Source of the DNA: Xanthobacteraceae bacterium | GTDB lineage: Bacteria; Pseudomonadota; Alphaproteobacteria; Rhizobiales; Xanthobacteraceae | NCBI GenBank assembly: GCA_030037645.1 | Contig: JASHQI010000101.1 | Location: forward strand, 1 to 53,972 | DNA length: 53,972 nt | Direction of reading: 5' to 3' | In this document: in pieces, positions 1 to 8,324 of the stretch | How positions within the stretch are numbered: position 1 is the stretch's first letter | Layout of the letters: every line of letters starts with the position of its first letter | Made by a program: the position numbers and the translations under genes | Notes under the pieces: generated by a model | Told to the model about the DNA's origin: nothing | The model's input: the letters and a program-made list of their open reading frames with translations, nothing else | Database searches by the model: none

Positions 1-209
1 AGGATTGCCGCATCGAATCCAAAGCGACGAATAGGTTGCAGTGTAACTTCGGCAGCCAGTTTTGAATTGAAACAGAGATCAAGGAAGCTGCCGGCTTTCT
101 CCCGTATCGCTCGATATTCCGGAAGATATCTTCCGGCTTGCCGCATCAGCCAGATCGGTGGAACAGCGCCGTGTGCGCCTGCGAGTGCATTGAGGAGAGG
201 TTTTGTCAC
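1..209 (-). CDS. hemE: Uroporphyrinogen decarboxylase, N-terminal part (cut by window edge)
   Basis: The reverse complement reads as the N-terminus of HemE, which converts uroporphyrinogen III to coproporphyrinogen III in heme synthesis. Visible hallmarks are [17 protein letters not shown] (the family's substrate-binding [10 protein letters not shown] signature) and [18 protein letters not shown] place the start at the GTG at 209, which gives V-T-K-P-L-L, close to the usual family start, with a weak GGAT upstream. A TTG at 221 with AAGGA upstream is the alternative. About 69 residues are present; the rest lies off the left edge. It is divergent from the PPDK regulator across the putative origin. 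Confidence 0.9.
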   Translation of the reverse strand, partial: MTKPLLNALAGAHGAVPPIWLMRQAGRYLPEYRAIREKAGSFLDLCFNSKLAAEVTLQPIRRFGFDAAI

Positions 210-319
210 AAGATTATCCAATACACTCGGGTCCTTATCTAAACTATCTTAAAAAGACTCTGTTGAAGTGTTTTGATGGTTGATTAGACTCATATATTTC
301 TGTCCACTGCTCATCCACG

Positions 320-328
320 TTTTACACA
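320..328 (+). promoter_or_regulatory. DnaA box candidate
   Basis: TTTTACACA, one mismatch to TTATNCACA. It sits 20 bases right of the A+T-rich block, next to two weaker box-like 9-mers at 300-308 and 311-319. Confidence 0.5.
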
Positions 329-417
329 CAGTCATCTCAAACGTCAGGCTAATGTAAGATCTGCATTGCTTGAGTTTCGGGGCTATAAATGGGCTCTTTG
401 AGCGGTTCGCAATTTTG

Positions 418-426
418 TTGTCCACA
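418..426 (+). promoter_or_regulatory. DnaA box candidate
   Basis: TTGTCCACA, one mismatch to TTATCCACA, in the middle of the putative origin. Confidence 0.55.
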
Positions 427-478
427 TTTCACCACTGAGGGCCATTAAGCTCGCGTCTTTGCCGCACAGCCGCATCGG

Positions 479-487
479 TGTGGATGA
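479..487 (-). promoter_or_regulatory. DnaA box candidate (reverse orientation)
   Basis: TGTGGATGA on the plus strand, one mismatch to TGTGGATAA, the complement of the consensus box. It faces the box at 418-426. Confidence 0.55.
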
Positions 488-574
488 ACTTCGGGGTTTG
501 TCGGCAATTAGACTTGCGTACCAAGTCGGACCGTGGCCTTCTCCACACTTCTCGACAGCTTATCAGACAATTCG

Positions 575-1411
575 ATGGCGTATGCACCAGGCTACTTCCA
601 TCTTCATCTGATCTCCGATGCGACCGGTGAGACCCTGATCACCGTCGCGCGGGCTGCCGCCGCGCAGTACGTGAAGGTTATGCCCGTCGAGCATGTGCAT
701 CCGCTGGTTCGCACCCAAAAGCAGCTCGATCGTGTGCTGGCCGATATCGAGGAGTCACCGGGCATCGTGCTCTACACGCTACTTGAGGAGAATTTGGTTG
801 ACCGACTTGAGGCAAAGTGTCGAGAACTTGGGCTGCCGTGCCTTTCGATTCTCGGGCCGGTCCTGCATCTGTTCCATGCCTATCTGGGTGCCGAATCAAC
901 CCACAAGGTTGGCGCTCAACACACGCTCAATGCCGAATATTTTCGGCGTATTGATGCGCTCAATTACACAATGCTGCACGACGACGGCCAGCAGGCTGAC
1001 GATCTTGAAGAGGCCGATGTTGTGCTGGTCGGCGTGTCGCGGACGTCGAAGACGCCGACTTCGATTTATCTCGCCAACCGCGGTGTCAAGACCGCAAATG
1101 TTCCGCTTGTACCGGGCGTTTCGTTGTCGCCAAAAATCGAGAGACTCTTGCATCCGTTGATCGTCGGCCTTTTCGCTACGCCTGAGCGTATCGTGCAGAT
1201 CCGGCAAAATCGCCTGCTTGGCCTCAAGGCGCACCGCGATGATGACCAATATATCGACCGTCAGGCCGTAGCAGAGGAAATCGCGGCGTCGCGCCGGCTA
1301 TGTACCAAGCACAACTGGCCACTCATCGACGTGACCCGGCGCTCGATCGAAGAGACTGCGGCGGCAGTTCTGGCGCTGCTCGGAGAGCGCCGTCGGCACA
1401 AGGCGTCGTGA
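575..1411 (+). CDS. Pyruvate,phosphate dikinase regulatory protein (DUF299 kinase/pyrophosphorylase)
   Basis: A bifunctional ADP-dependent kinase and phosphate-dependent pyrophosphorylase that switches PPDK or PEP synthase off and on, linking pyruvate and PEP metabolism. The N-terminal [15 protein letters not shown] and the P-loop GVSRTSKT (residues 153-160 from this start) are diagnostic, and the 278-residue length is normal. The frame also opens at a GTG at 533, but family members begin a few residues before YFHLHL, which favours the ATG at 575. The gene faces away from hemE across the putative origin, the same position as the first annotated gene of Caulobacter. It is followed by maf after 3 bases. 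Confidence 0.92.
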   Translation: MAYAPGYFHLHLISDATGETLITVARAAAAQYVKVMPVEHVHPLVRTQKQLDRVLADIEESPGIVLYTLLEENLVDRLEAKCRELGLPCLSILGPVLHLFHAYLGAESTHKVGAQHTLNAEYFRRIDALNYTMLHDDGQQADDLEEADVVLVGVSRTSKTPTSIYLANRGVKTANVPLVPGVSLSPKIERLLHPLIVGLFATPERIVQIRQNRLLGLKAHRDDDQYIDRQAVAEEIAASRRLCTKHNWPLIDVTRRSIEETAAAVLALLGERRRHKAS

Positions 1412-1414
1412 ACA

Positions 1415-2023
1415 ATGCCACTATGGCTTGCCGCCGCTCCGCTGTTGTTGGCCTCAAGGAGTGCGGTACGACGGACTCTGCTTGAGGCTGCGGGTGTTTC
1501 GATCGAGGTGCGCCCGGCCGATATCGACGAACGCGCGCTCGAAGCCGGCGCGTCGTCACAGGCGGCCGGATCGATTGCGGCGCTGCTAGCGCGTGAAAAA
1601 GCAACCGTTGTGGCTCGGCTCAATCCCGGCCGGCTCACTCTCGGTGCCGACCAGACCTTATCCTTTGGTGTTCAGCGTTTTGCCAAACCTGCCAGTGTGC
1701 CGCTTGCGCGTGCGCAATTGCGTGCCCTTGCCGGCCGTAGTCACGAGCTTCATTCCGCGATTGTATTCGTGCAAGACGACGCGGTACTGTTCGAGCATAT
1801 TGGTGTCGCACGGCTGACAATGCGTGCGTTCTCCAATCAATTTCTCGATTCCTATTTGAAGGCCATTGGCAGCGCAGCGACTGAGAGCGTTGGTGCCTAC
1901 CAGTTGGAGAGTACCGGTATTCAACTGTTCGAGCGGGTGGAGGGTGATTATTTCACGGTACTGGGATTGCCGCTCTTGGAAGTGCTCGACTTCTTGCGAC
2001 GTCGTGGATGTCTCGTGACATGA
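1415..2023 (+). CDS. maf: Maf-family nucleoside triphosphate pyrophosphatase
   Basis: Maf proteins hydrolyse non-canonical or modified nucleoside triphosphates to monophosphates (house-cleaning). The N-terminal [14 protein letters not shown] is the Maf signature (S-x-S-x-x-R), followed by DIDE and the LGADQTL motif with its catalytic Asp. The C-terminal half has SVGAYQLE and the conserved [10 protein letters not shown] end. Length (202 aa) is normal. It lies 3 bases after the PPDK-regulator gene and overlaps coaE as ATGA, implying translational coupling. Whether it is the dTTP/UTP or the 7-methyl-GTP subtype is not settled from sequence alone. Confidence 0.92.
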   Translation: MPLWLAAAPLLLASRSAVRRTLLEAAGVSIEVRPADIDERALEAGASSQAAGSIAALLAREKATVVARLNPGRLTLGADQTLSFGVQRFAKPASVPLARAQLRALAGRSHELHSAIVFVQDDAVLFEHIGVARLTMRAFSNQFLDSYLKAIGSAATESVGAYQLESTGIQLFERVEGDYFTVLGLPLLEVLDFLRRRGCLVT

Positions 2024-2634
2024 GCGACGAGCAGCCCATTGTTCTGTGTCTGACCGGTTCGCTCGGCATGGGAAAATCGGCGACGGCGACGCTGTTCGCC
2101 GAGGCTGGTGTGCCAGTGCACGATTCTGACGCCGCCGTGCACAAGCTTTACGACGGAGAGGCCGTGGCCGCCATTGAGCAAGCCTTTCCAGGTTCAACCG
2201 TAAACGGCAAGGTCGATCGCGCCAGGCTGGCGGCGCTAGTGCTCAATGACAGTGCGGCGCTGGCTCGGCTCGAAGCGATCGTGCATCCGTTGGTGAGTAT
2301 CGGTAGGGACCGGTTTTTGGCCGATGCAAAGGCCAATGGTGCGCCGATTGTTGTGCTTGACATACCGCTTTTGTTCGAAACCGGCGCGGAGCGCTGTTGC
2401 GACGCCGTTGTCGTGGTCTCGGTCCCGGCCGAGGTTCAGCGCGCGCGTGCATTCGAGCGGCCGGGGATGACCGTTGAAAAGTTCAACGCCATCCTTGCCA
2501 AGCAAATGCCGGATGCGGAAAAGTGTCGGCGCGCCGATTTTATTGTCGATAGCTCGAAAGGGTTTGATCACGCCCGCGCCCAGGTGCGCGACATCCTGGC
2601 CGTTGTCGCCAAAATGCCCCGTACGCGCCGGTGA
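2020..2634 (+). CDS. coaE: Dephospho-CoA kinase
   Basis: Last step of CoA synthesis: ATP-dependent phosphorylation of the 3'-OH of dephospho-CoA. The P-loop GSLGMGKS is at residues 13-20, followed by the substrate-contacting [17 protein letters not shown] and [10 protein letters not shown] segments. I chose the ATG at 2020 because it overlaps the maf stop (ATGA); an in-frame ATG at 2008 is possible. Length 204 aa fits. In many alphaproteobacteria aroE sits between maf and coaE; here nothing does. Confidence 0.93.
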   Translation: MSDEQPIVLCLTGSLGMGKSATATLFAEAGVPVHDSDAAVHKLYDGEAVAAIEQAFPGSTVNGKVDRARLAALVLNDSAALARLEAIVHPLVSIGRDRFLADAKANGAPIVVLDIPLLFETGAERCCDAVVVVSVPAEVQRARAFERPGMTVEKFNAILAKQMPDAEKCRRADFIVDSSKGFDHARAQVRDILAVVAKMPRTRR

Positions 2635-2671
2635 TTCGTCCCCCGTGGCCGGCGCATGAATCGGAGATTTG

Positions 2672-3367
2672 ATGCGCGAAATCGTACTCGACACTGAGAC
2701 CACCGGACTCGATCCGCTTCAGGGTGATCGGCTGGTCGAAATAGGCTGCATCGAACTCGTCAATCGCTTTGCGACCGGGAAAACGTTTCACTGTTATTTC
2801 AATCCGGAACGCGATATGCCGGAGTCGGCCCTCAAGGTGCATGGGCTGACCGCTGACTTTCTGAAGGATAAGCCGCTGTTCGCCGATAAGGCTGAAGAGC
2901 TTATTGCTTTTTTAGGCGACGCCGCTCTGGTTGCGCACAATGCCATGTTCGATCTCGGCTTCCTGAACGCCGAACTTGAGCGCGCCAGTCGCTTAGCGGT
3001 GAGTCGGGAGCGTATGATCGACACGCTTCTTCTCGCGCGCCGCAAGCATCCAGGTGCTTCAAACCGGCTCGACGATTTGTGTGTGCGTTACGCGATCGAC
3101 AATTCCCGCCGGACCAAGCATGGCGCCTTGCTCGACGCCGAACTTTTGGCCGAAGTTTACGTCGAATTGATCGGCGCCCGCCAAGCACAGTTTGCTCTCG
3201 CGCAGGCCCCGGTACCACTTGGCGATGGAAGTGCGATTGTGGTCGTGCGCGAGCGTTCAATGGCGCTTGCCCCCAGACTCACTGTCGAAGAACTCGCTGC
3301 GCACCGCCGCTTTGTCGAAACTCTCGGCGAGAGGGCGATCTGGCGCGACTACATCAGTTTGGATTGA
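2672..3367 (+). CDS. dnaQ: DNA polymerase III epsilon subunit (3'-5' proofreading exonuclease)
   Basis: The DEDD-type exonuclease that proofreads for the replicative polymerase. Exo I is [11 protein letters not shown] near the N-terminus, Exo II is [14 protein letters not shown], and Exo III is [14 protein letters not shown] with the general-base His. The start is the ATG at 2672 with GGAG a few bases upstream; a TTG one codon earlier is unlikely. The 231-residue length matches alphaproteobacterial DnaQ, including a C-terminal tail that should contact the alpha subunit. The 3' end overlaps convergent secB by 14 bases. Confidence 0.93.
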   Translation: MREIVLDTETTGLDPLQGDRLVEIGCIELVNRFATGKTFHCYFNPERDMPESALKVHGLTADFLKDKPLFADKAEELIAFLGDAALVAHNAMFDLGFLNAELERASRLAVSRERMIDTLLLARRKHPGASNRLDDLCVRYAIDNSRRTKHGALLDAELLAEVYVELIGARQAQFALAQAPVPLGDGSAIVVVRERSMALAPRLTVEELAAHRRFVETLGERAIWRDYISLD

Positions 3368-3845
3368 GCGGCTGCGATCCCGGTGAGGGTTGCGCGGCCG
3401 CCAGGCGCTGACGATAAAGTGCGACAAAATCGATCGGTTCAAGGAGCAGCGGTGGAAAGCCACCGTTGCGTACCGCGCTGGCAATTATTTCCCGCGCGAA
3501 CGGAAATAACAGCCGCGGGCACTCGATCAGGATCACCGGTTGCAGGCTGTCGGCCGGCACATTCTGGATGCGGAACACACCGGCAAACACCAGTTCGAAG
3601 CTGAACAGCAACATGCCTTGCGATTCCGCCTTGCCTTCGATGCGCAGCGCAACCTCAACATCGGTTCCGGTCATGGGCGCGGCATCGACGTTGATTTGAA
3701 TATTGATAGCCGGCTGCTGCGGACTGGGCGCCATCGAGCGTGGGGCGTGCGGGTTCTCGAAGGAGAAGTCCTTCACGTACTGGGCGAGCACCCCGATCTG
3801 GGGCATGGCCAACTGTGGCTGGGGACCGCCATTCGTCGTTGACAT
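3354..3845 (-). CDS. secB: Protein-export chaperone SecB
   Basis: Cytosolic tetrameric chaperone that keeps preproteins unfolded and delivers them to SecA. After a short variable N-terminus come [28 protein letters not shown], the acidic E-V-A-L-R-I-E-G strand region and [13 protein letters not shown], all typical of SecB. The frame is open further upstream, but the ATG at 3845 has GGAG a few bases before it and matches the family start; this gives 163 aa. It is convergent with dnaQ, which it overlaps at the 3' ends. Confidence 0.95.
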   Translation of the reverse strand: MSTTNGGPQPQLAMPQIGVLAQYVKDFSFENPHAPRSMAPSPQQPAINIQINVDAAPMTGTDVEVALRIEGKAESQGMLLFSFELVFAGVFRIQNVPADSLQPVILIECPRLLFPFAREIIASAVRNGGFPPLLLEPIDFVALYRQRLAAAQPSPGSQPLNPN

Positions 3846-4135
3846 ATTGATCTCCGGCCCGCGCACGGGCGTCGCGACTTGGCTAACATAGTGGACGCGA
3901 AGGAACAATGGCGGCCCGCCGCCCGCGCCAGGGGTCGTCGATGCTGTCAATTTCGGCGTGATCGTCCAAGGGAGCACGGAGATTTGGGCAAGGGCTCACT
4001 TCGAGTTCCGATTTCGGCGAGAAGAGGGTGAGAGGACGGCGGTTGTTCATGTTGGCGACGTTGCGGCAATCGTTTAGACTTTTGCAACGGCGCGCCGGCG
4101 ATATGACTGGCGGCCCTGGATGGTTCCCAGCGCGT

Positions 4136-4165
4136 ACCTACATAGCATAGAAGGGCTATGTAGGT
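4136..4165. repeat. Perfect 11-bp inverted repeat in the secB / Tim44-like gap
   Basis: ACCTACATAGC (4136-4146) and GCTATGTAGGT (4155-4165) are exact complements around an 8-base spacer. The 387-base gap 3846-4232 is otherwise without a convincing gene and must hold the divergent promoters of secB and the Tim44-like gene. The repeat is A+T-richer than its surroundings and about 70 bases before the ATG at 4233. It could be a dimeric regulator's operator or a leader hairpin; there is no U-run for a terminator. Confidence 0.6.
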
Positions 4166-4232
4166 TCCCGTCGACGATCGTGGCGTCTTACCGCCCCGGA
4201 GTGCATTGCCGACCAGTTGCGGCTGCAAGAGA

Positions 4233-4949
4233 ATGTCAGACGTGTTCGATATCTACACCATCATCTTTCTGGCGCTGGCGGTATTCATTTTCTGGCGGCT
4301 GCGTAGCGTTTTGGGCCAACGCACGGGTCGTGAGCGACCACCCTATGATCCCTATTCGGCGCGCGACGCCGTTCGCAGTCCGGCGACCGACAAGGTCGTG
4401 ACTTTGCCGTCGCGTCCGACCGAAGTTGCGTCGCGGCCGGTCGAGGCGACGCCGCCATCGGCTGATCGCTGGAAAGGCATTGCCGATAACGGTTCGCCCG
4501 TTGCGGCAGGTCTCGACGCGATCGTTGGCGCCGACCCGAGCTTCGACGTCAAACACTTCATCACCGGTGCGCGCACAGCCTACGAGATGATCGTGACAAT
4601 TTTTGCTGAAGGCGATCGCCGTCAATTGCGAACCTTGCTCTCACGTGAAGTTTTCGATGGTTTCGATGCAGCAATCACCGAACGCGAAGGTCGCGGCGAG
4701 ACTGCGGAAACGCGCTTTATTTCAATCGACAACTCAACCATCACTGCCGCCGAGCTACGCGGCCGCACCGCACAAATCACCGTGCGCTTCATGTCCAAGT
4801 TGGTTTCCTCCACGCGCGACCGAAACGGCGTCGTGATCGACGGCCATGCCGACAAGGTCACGGATGTCACAGATGTGTGGACTTTCGCGCGCGATGTCTC
4901 CTCGCGCGATCCGAACTGGAAGGTGGTCGCCACCGAAGCGGGCCAATGA
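4233..4949 (+). CDS. Tim44/TimA-like inner-membrane protein
   Basis: Resembles the alphaproteobacterial Tim44-like (TimA) proteins related to mitochondrial Tim44. There is an N-terminal membrane anchor (IYTIIFLALAVFIFWRLRSVLG), a Pro/Arg-rich linker to about residue 95, then the C-terminal Tim44 fold beginning near FDVKHFITGARTAYEMIV and ending W-K-V-V-A-T. I chose the ATG at 4233 (MSDVFDIYTI) over an upstream TTG because the anchor follows directly. The stop overlaps mltA as ATGA, so the two are probably co-translated. The bacterial role is poorly defined; a part in membrane-protein biogenesis is an inference from homology. Confidence 0.85.
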   Translation: MSDVFDIYTIIFLALAVFIFWRLRSVLGQRTGRERPPYDPYSARDAVRSPATDKVVTLPSRPTEVASRPVEATPPSADRWKGIADNGSPVAAGLDAIVGADPSFDVKHFITGARTAYEMIVTIFAEGDRRQLRTLLSREVFDGFDAAITEREGRGETAETRFISIDNSTITAAELRGRTAQITVRFMSKLVSSTRDRNGVVIDGHADKVTDVTDVWTFARDVSSRDPNWKVVATEAGQ

Positions 4950-6319
4950 CGCCGATGGCGGCTCGCTGCCGGCTTCCCGCTGTGCTCGCGATCTTTGTCG
5001 CTTCTGTCTGGATATCGTGGGCGTGGTGCAGTGCGAAGGCCGAGCCGCTCAAATTTCCGGATACCCAATACGAGCCGGTCGACTGGGCGGACCTCAAGGG
5101 CTGGGCGAGCGACGATCATGCCGCAGCATTTGCAGCTTTTCTGGCGAGCTGCCGCGCGCTCGGCAGCAAACAGCAGCCGAAGGGCGACGTGACAGCCGTC
5201 GCCGGAGCGCTCAAGGACGCCTGTCGTCGTGCGATGGCGGCTATCCCGCTCGATGATGACGGGGCTCGAAGATTCTTCGAAGGCAACTTTCGGCCGATAC
5301 GAATCAACAAGCTCGGCGATACGGCTGGCTTTGTCACCGGCTACTATGAGCCGATCATCGATGGTTCGCGCGTGCCGACAGCGGAATTTACAGCGCCGCT
5401 CTATCGTCGGCCGCCAAATCTCGTCGTTTCAGGCCAACGCAAGCTTGGCGACGTGTTCCCAAGCAAGGGAGTAAAGGTCGGCCGTCGGTTCGGTCGCCGT
5501 TTCATCGTTCCGTATTACACGCGAGGTGAAATCGAGGACGGCGCGCTCGACGGCTGGCATCTGGAAATTTGCTATCTGCGCAGCCAAGTCGACGTATTGT
5601 TTGCGCAGATCCAGGGCTCGGCCCGCATCAGGCTCGAAGACGGCACCATTCTACGTGTCAATTATGATTCGTATAACGGTTGGCCCTATACTTCCATTGG
5701 TCGCGCGCTGGTCGACCGGGGGCTGATGTCCAAGGACCAGGTGTCCATGCAGCACATACGCGAATGGATGGAGACTAATCCGGACGAGGCGAAGGAAGTG
5801 CGGCGGGAGAACAAGTCCTACGTTTTCTTTCGCATCACCGATCTTGCGACAGAGGATGAGGCTGTCGGCGGCGAGGGCGTCCCGCTTGTGGCCGGACGCT
5901 CGATTGCGATCGATCGTGCGTTGCATGACTACGGTACGCCATTCTTTATCGAGGCCAACCTGCCGATCGCAAACCAGAAGGCTGGAACGAAATTCGACCG
6001 GCTGGTGATTGCGCAGGATACCGGCTCGGCCATCGTCGGACCGGCGCGCGCCGACATCTATTTCGGGGCCGGCAATGAAGCTGCACGCATCGCGGGCCGC
6101 ATCAAGAATTCCGGCGAGTTCTTCATGCTCTTGCCGCGCGCGCTCGATCCGGTTTTGGCGGGTCGCGATATGCCGCTGCCGCCGGAGCGCCCGCTGCATT
6201 TCAGTTCGAACCCCGGTGCCATGGGCGATCCGACCGCGGCCGACGCAAGCCCGCCGGATTTGCAGTCAGCCGGTGGGACTTTGCCGACGCCGTCGGCTGC
6301 GCCCGTGCCAAAACCTTAA
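4946..6319 (+). CDS. mltA: Membrane-bound lytic murein transglycosylase A
   Basis: Cleaves the MurNAc-GlcNAc bond of peptidoglycan to give 1,6-anhydro ends, in the periplasm. There is an N-terminal signal sequence (hydrophobic LPAVLAIFVASVWISWAW), but no lipobox Cys in a clear L-x-x-C context. The MltA domain includes GFVTGYYEPIIDGS and IQGSARIRLEDG. The C-terminal 3D domain has AQDTGSAIVGPARADIYFG, where the Asp at about residue 358 is the expected catalytic acid. A Pro/Ala-rich tail follows. The start is the ATG overlapping the preceding stop. smr is 14 bases downstream. Confidence 0.92.
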   Translation: MTPMAARCRLPAVLAIFVASVWISWAWCSAKAEPLKFPDTQYEPVDWADLKGWASDDHAAAFAAFLASCRALGSKQQPKGDVTAVAGALKDACRRAMAAIPLDDDGARRFFEGNFRPIRINKLGDTAGFVTGYYEPIIDGSRVPTAEFTAPLYRRPPNLVVSGQRKLGDVFPSKGVKVGRRFGRRFIVPYYTRGEIEDGALDGWHLEICYLRSQVDVLFAQIQGSARIRLEDGTILRVNYDSYNGWPYTSIGRALVDRGLMSKDQVSMQHIREWMETNPDEAKEVRRENKSYVFFRITDLATEDEAVGGEGVPLVAGRSIAIDRALHDYGTPFFIEANLPIANQKAGTKFDRLVIAQDTGSAIVGPARADIYFGAGNEAARIAGRIKNSGEFFMLLPRALDPVLAGRDMPLPPERPLHFSSNPGAMGDPTAADASPPDLQSAGGTLPTPSAAPVPKP

Positions 6320-6333
6320 CCGCGACAGAGATT

Positions 6334-6885
6334 ATGAGCCGGCGTCAACTGAGCGACGAAGAGCGTGCATTGTGGGGCGGATTTGCGCGCTCGATCGTGC
6401 CATTGCCGCGAACGGCGAGCGCCCATAAGTCATCTGCCAAGCCGCGCATCAGGCCATCCCATTCCAGCGAACCACTGGCGCCGCGTCTGCGGCCCCATCC
6501 CGTCGTGCGGCACGAGCTCGTGCCAACCGACTCATCAAACGGACTTGTGCCGCTGGGCCGGCGCGTCAGACAGCGGGTCGCGCGCGGCCGCGACCCGATC
6601 GACGCGCGCATCGACCTTCATGGTCTGACACAGATAGAGGCACACGCTGCGCTTTTGCGCTTTCTCCATCGGGCCCAGGAGGACGGTGCCAGAATCGTGT
6701 TGATTGTCACCGGAAAGGGATCAGGTTTGGGTGACGCCGTGACCGGTCGTGGCGTGCTCAGGCGACAGGTGCCAATGTGGCTCGCGCTGCCCCAATTTCG
6801 CCGGTTGATTATCGGATTCGAAGACGCTCACGTCAGCCACGGCGGCCAAGGCGCGCTGTATGTGCGCTTGCGGCGTGGAGCGTAA
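6334..6885 (+). CDS. Smr-domain protein
   Basis: The C-terminal half is a small MutS-related (Smr) domain: IDLHGLTQIEAHAALLRFL (the DLHG motif), VTGKGSGLG, GRGVLRRQVPMWL and HGGQGALYVRLRR. Smr domains are nickases or RNases; stand-alone ones like this act in nucleic-acid metabolism or ribosome rescue. The N-terminal 85 residues are basic and probably disordered. In alphaproteobacteria this gene regularly follows mltA, as here. It ends the plus-strand run and is convergent with the Bug-type genes. Confidence 0.88.
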   Translation: MSRRQLSDEERALWGGFARSIVPLPRTASAHKSSAKPRIRPSHSSEPLAPRLRPHPVVRHELVPTDSSNGLVPLGRRVRQRVARGRDPIDARIDLHGLTQIEAHAALLRFLHRAQEDGARIVLIVTGKGSGLGDAVTGRGVLRRQVPMWLALPQFRRLIIGFEDAHVSHGGQGALYVRLRRGA

Positions 6886-6996
6886 TTTCGGCTGTTAACC
6901 TTAAGGATTGGAATTTCCCGCGCACACAGGAAGTGCTCAAACTTGGTTGCGAAGACGATGCCACGAACGCGACATTATCACGGGATACGGTGGATC

Positions 6997-7131
6997 ATGT
7001 CCGAGACGGTCAAGACGCAACCGAACGTCAAATCGACGCAAAAGGTCTCGGTGGACGCCCGCGTGCTTGCGCAAGTCGAGCGGTGGATAGCAATGATTCG
7101 CGAGTTCAACCGGGAACAGATCAAGACCTAA
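6997..7131 (+). CDS. Possible small protein (44 aa), unknown
   Basis: An ATG-started frame of 44 codons (MSETVKTQPNVKSTQKVSVD...) with GGTGGA close upstream. It is charged, with a likely helical C-terminal half (VLAQVERWIAMIREFNREQ). No family is recognised. The stop overlaps the convergent Bug gene's stop as CTAA, a spacing often seen between real convergent genes. It could equally be a chance frame. Confidence 0.3.
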   Translation: MSETVKTQPNVKSTQKVSVDARVLAQVERWIAMIREFNREQIKT

Positions 7132-8105
7132 TCGATTTTTATTCCCGCGGTCTTGATGACGGACGCCCACTTTGCGGTGTCTGCTTTGAGAAACTTGCCA
7201 AGCTGCTGCGGCGAAGAACTGTCAACCGAATACCCGGTATGTGCCAGTTTGTCGACGAGCGTCGGCTCGGCGAGTGCCTTGACGATGCCGGCATTCATTT
7301 TTTGCACGATTTCAGGCGGTGTCTTTGCCGGCGCAAACACCGCCTGCCAAGATTCTACCACGTAGCCGGGAAGACCCGACTCGCTGATAGTCGGCACGTC
7401 CGGTGCTGCCGGCGATCTCTTGGCTCCAGTCGATGCAAGCACACGCACCTGGCCCGATCGCGAATAGGTTAGCAGTTCACCGCTGCCGAAATAGCAGTCG
7501 AGGCGGCCGGGTATCAGGTCGACAAACGCCGGCGCCGCGCCGCGATAAGGCACGTGAGTCATCTGAAGCTTGGCCATCTGCAGGAAATACATTTCAGCGA
7601 GATGCGGTCCGCTGCCGGTACCGGGAGAAGCCATCGTAAGCTTGCCCGGATGGGCCTTCACATAGGCGATGAACTCCTTGACCGTCTTAGCTGGCGAAGA
7701 ATTCGGCACAAACATGAAGAATGGAAACTTTGCGACGAGAGAGACAGGCGCAAGGTCCGTGATCGGATTGTAGTCGAGCGTGCGGTAAAGTGCGCCGTTC
7801 GACGCGAGCGACGACGTGCCGTACAGCACTGTGTAGCCGTCGGGATCGGAGTGTGCGACGAAAGCATTGCCGATGTTGGTGCCGGCGCCGCCTTTGTTGT
7901 CGATGACGACTTGCTGGCCCCAGATCTTCGAAAGCGAGTCGGCAAGGATGCGAGCATTGGTATCCGTCGGGCCACCCGCTGCGATTGGCACGATCATGTG
8001 CACCGCTCGATCGGGCCACGTCGCCGCCCGCGCTGCCCGCGGCGAAAAGGTCGGCGCGAGCGTCGAAGCGGCGGATAATGCGATCAAGTGGCGACGTGTC
8101 AGCAC
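7128..8105 (-). CDS. Bug-family (TctC-like) tripartite tricarboxylate transporter solute-binding protein, copy 1
   Basis: Periplasmic binding protein of the Bug/TctC superfamily, which bind carboxylates. Hallmarks are WPDRAVHMIVPIAAGGPTDTNARI, VIDNKGGAGTNIGN, SDPDGYTVLYG, VPYRGAAPAF and a GLPGY segment. The N-terminus has a twin-arginine-like TRRHLIALSA and a cleavage site after A-R-A. I chose the GTG at 8105 because GAGGTG sits 5 bases upstream and the length (325 aa) then equals copy 2. No TctA or TctB membrane genes are in the window, so it is an orphan receptor with unknown ligand. Confidence 0.9.
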   Translation of the reverse strand: MLTRRHLIALSAASTLAPTFSPRAARAATWPDRAVHMIVPIAAGGPTDTNARILADSLSKIWGQQVVIDNKGGAGTNIGNAFVAHSDPDGYTVLYGTSSLASNGALYRTLDYNPITDLAPVSLVAKFPFFMFVPNSSPAKTVKEFIAYVKAHPGKLTMASPGTGSGPHLAEMYFLQMAKLQMTHVPYRGAAPAFVDLIPGRLDCYFGSGELLTYSRSGQVRVLASTGAKRSPAAPDVPTISESGLPGYVVESWQAVFAPAKTPPEIVQKMNAGIVKALAEPTLVDKLAHTGYSVDSSSPQQLGKFLKADTAKWASVIKTAGIKID

Positions 8106-8324
8106 GGCCACACCTCAGCTCAAGCGCCATACATTAGCGGTTCGCAACCGTCTCTGCCATGCGGCAGGATGCGTCACACTGACCGTTTTCGTCGCAGTTC
8201 GGGTGCGGGCGGCGACAGAGGAGGCTCAGTAAGAGCTCAGTGAAGATGAGAAAACCTGAAGGATTCCAGTATGAAAACCGCCGGTTGCCGTACCTGTCGC
8301 GTTAGCGGACGGCAAACGGAGAAC

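Larger units (their letters stand above)
210..574. other. Putative chromosomal replication origin (oriC) between hemE and the PPDK regulator
   Basis: This non-coding gap separates divergent hemE and the PPDK-regulator gene, the position of the origin in Caulobacter and Rickettsia (established knowledge). The sequence shows an A+T-rich block at 241-300 with 17 G/C in 60 bases, against a GC-rich surrounding. DnaA-box-like 9-mers lie at 320-328, 418-426 and 479-487 (reverse), each one base from TTATNCACA or its complement; weaker ones are at 300-308 and 311-319. GACTC (a GANTC methylation site) occurs at 256-260 and 287-291, which is not more than chance. The gap must also hold the promoters of both flanking genes. 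The origin role is inferred from synteny plus boxes. Confidence 0.75.

Noticed and set aside
67-252. Plus-strand 61-codon open frame at the left edge
   Set aside because: It lies antisense to hemE, whose reading on the other strand is unmistakable.
693-1160. 155-codon plus-strand frame inside the PPDK-regulator gene
   Set aside because: A shifted frame of a strongly conserved gene; no family similarity.
3947-4228. Minus-strand 93-codon frame in the secB / Tim44-like gap
   Set aside because: Low-complexity Ser/Pro/Arg composition, crosses the inverted repeat, and has no recognisable motif.
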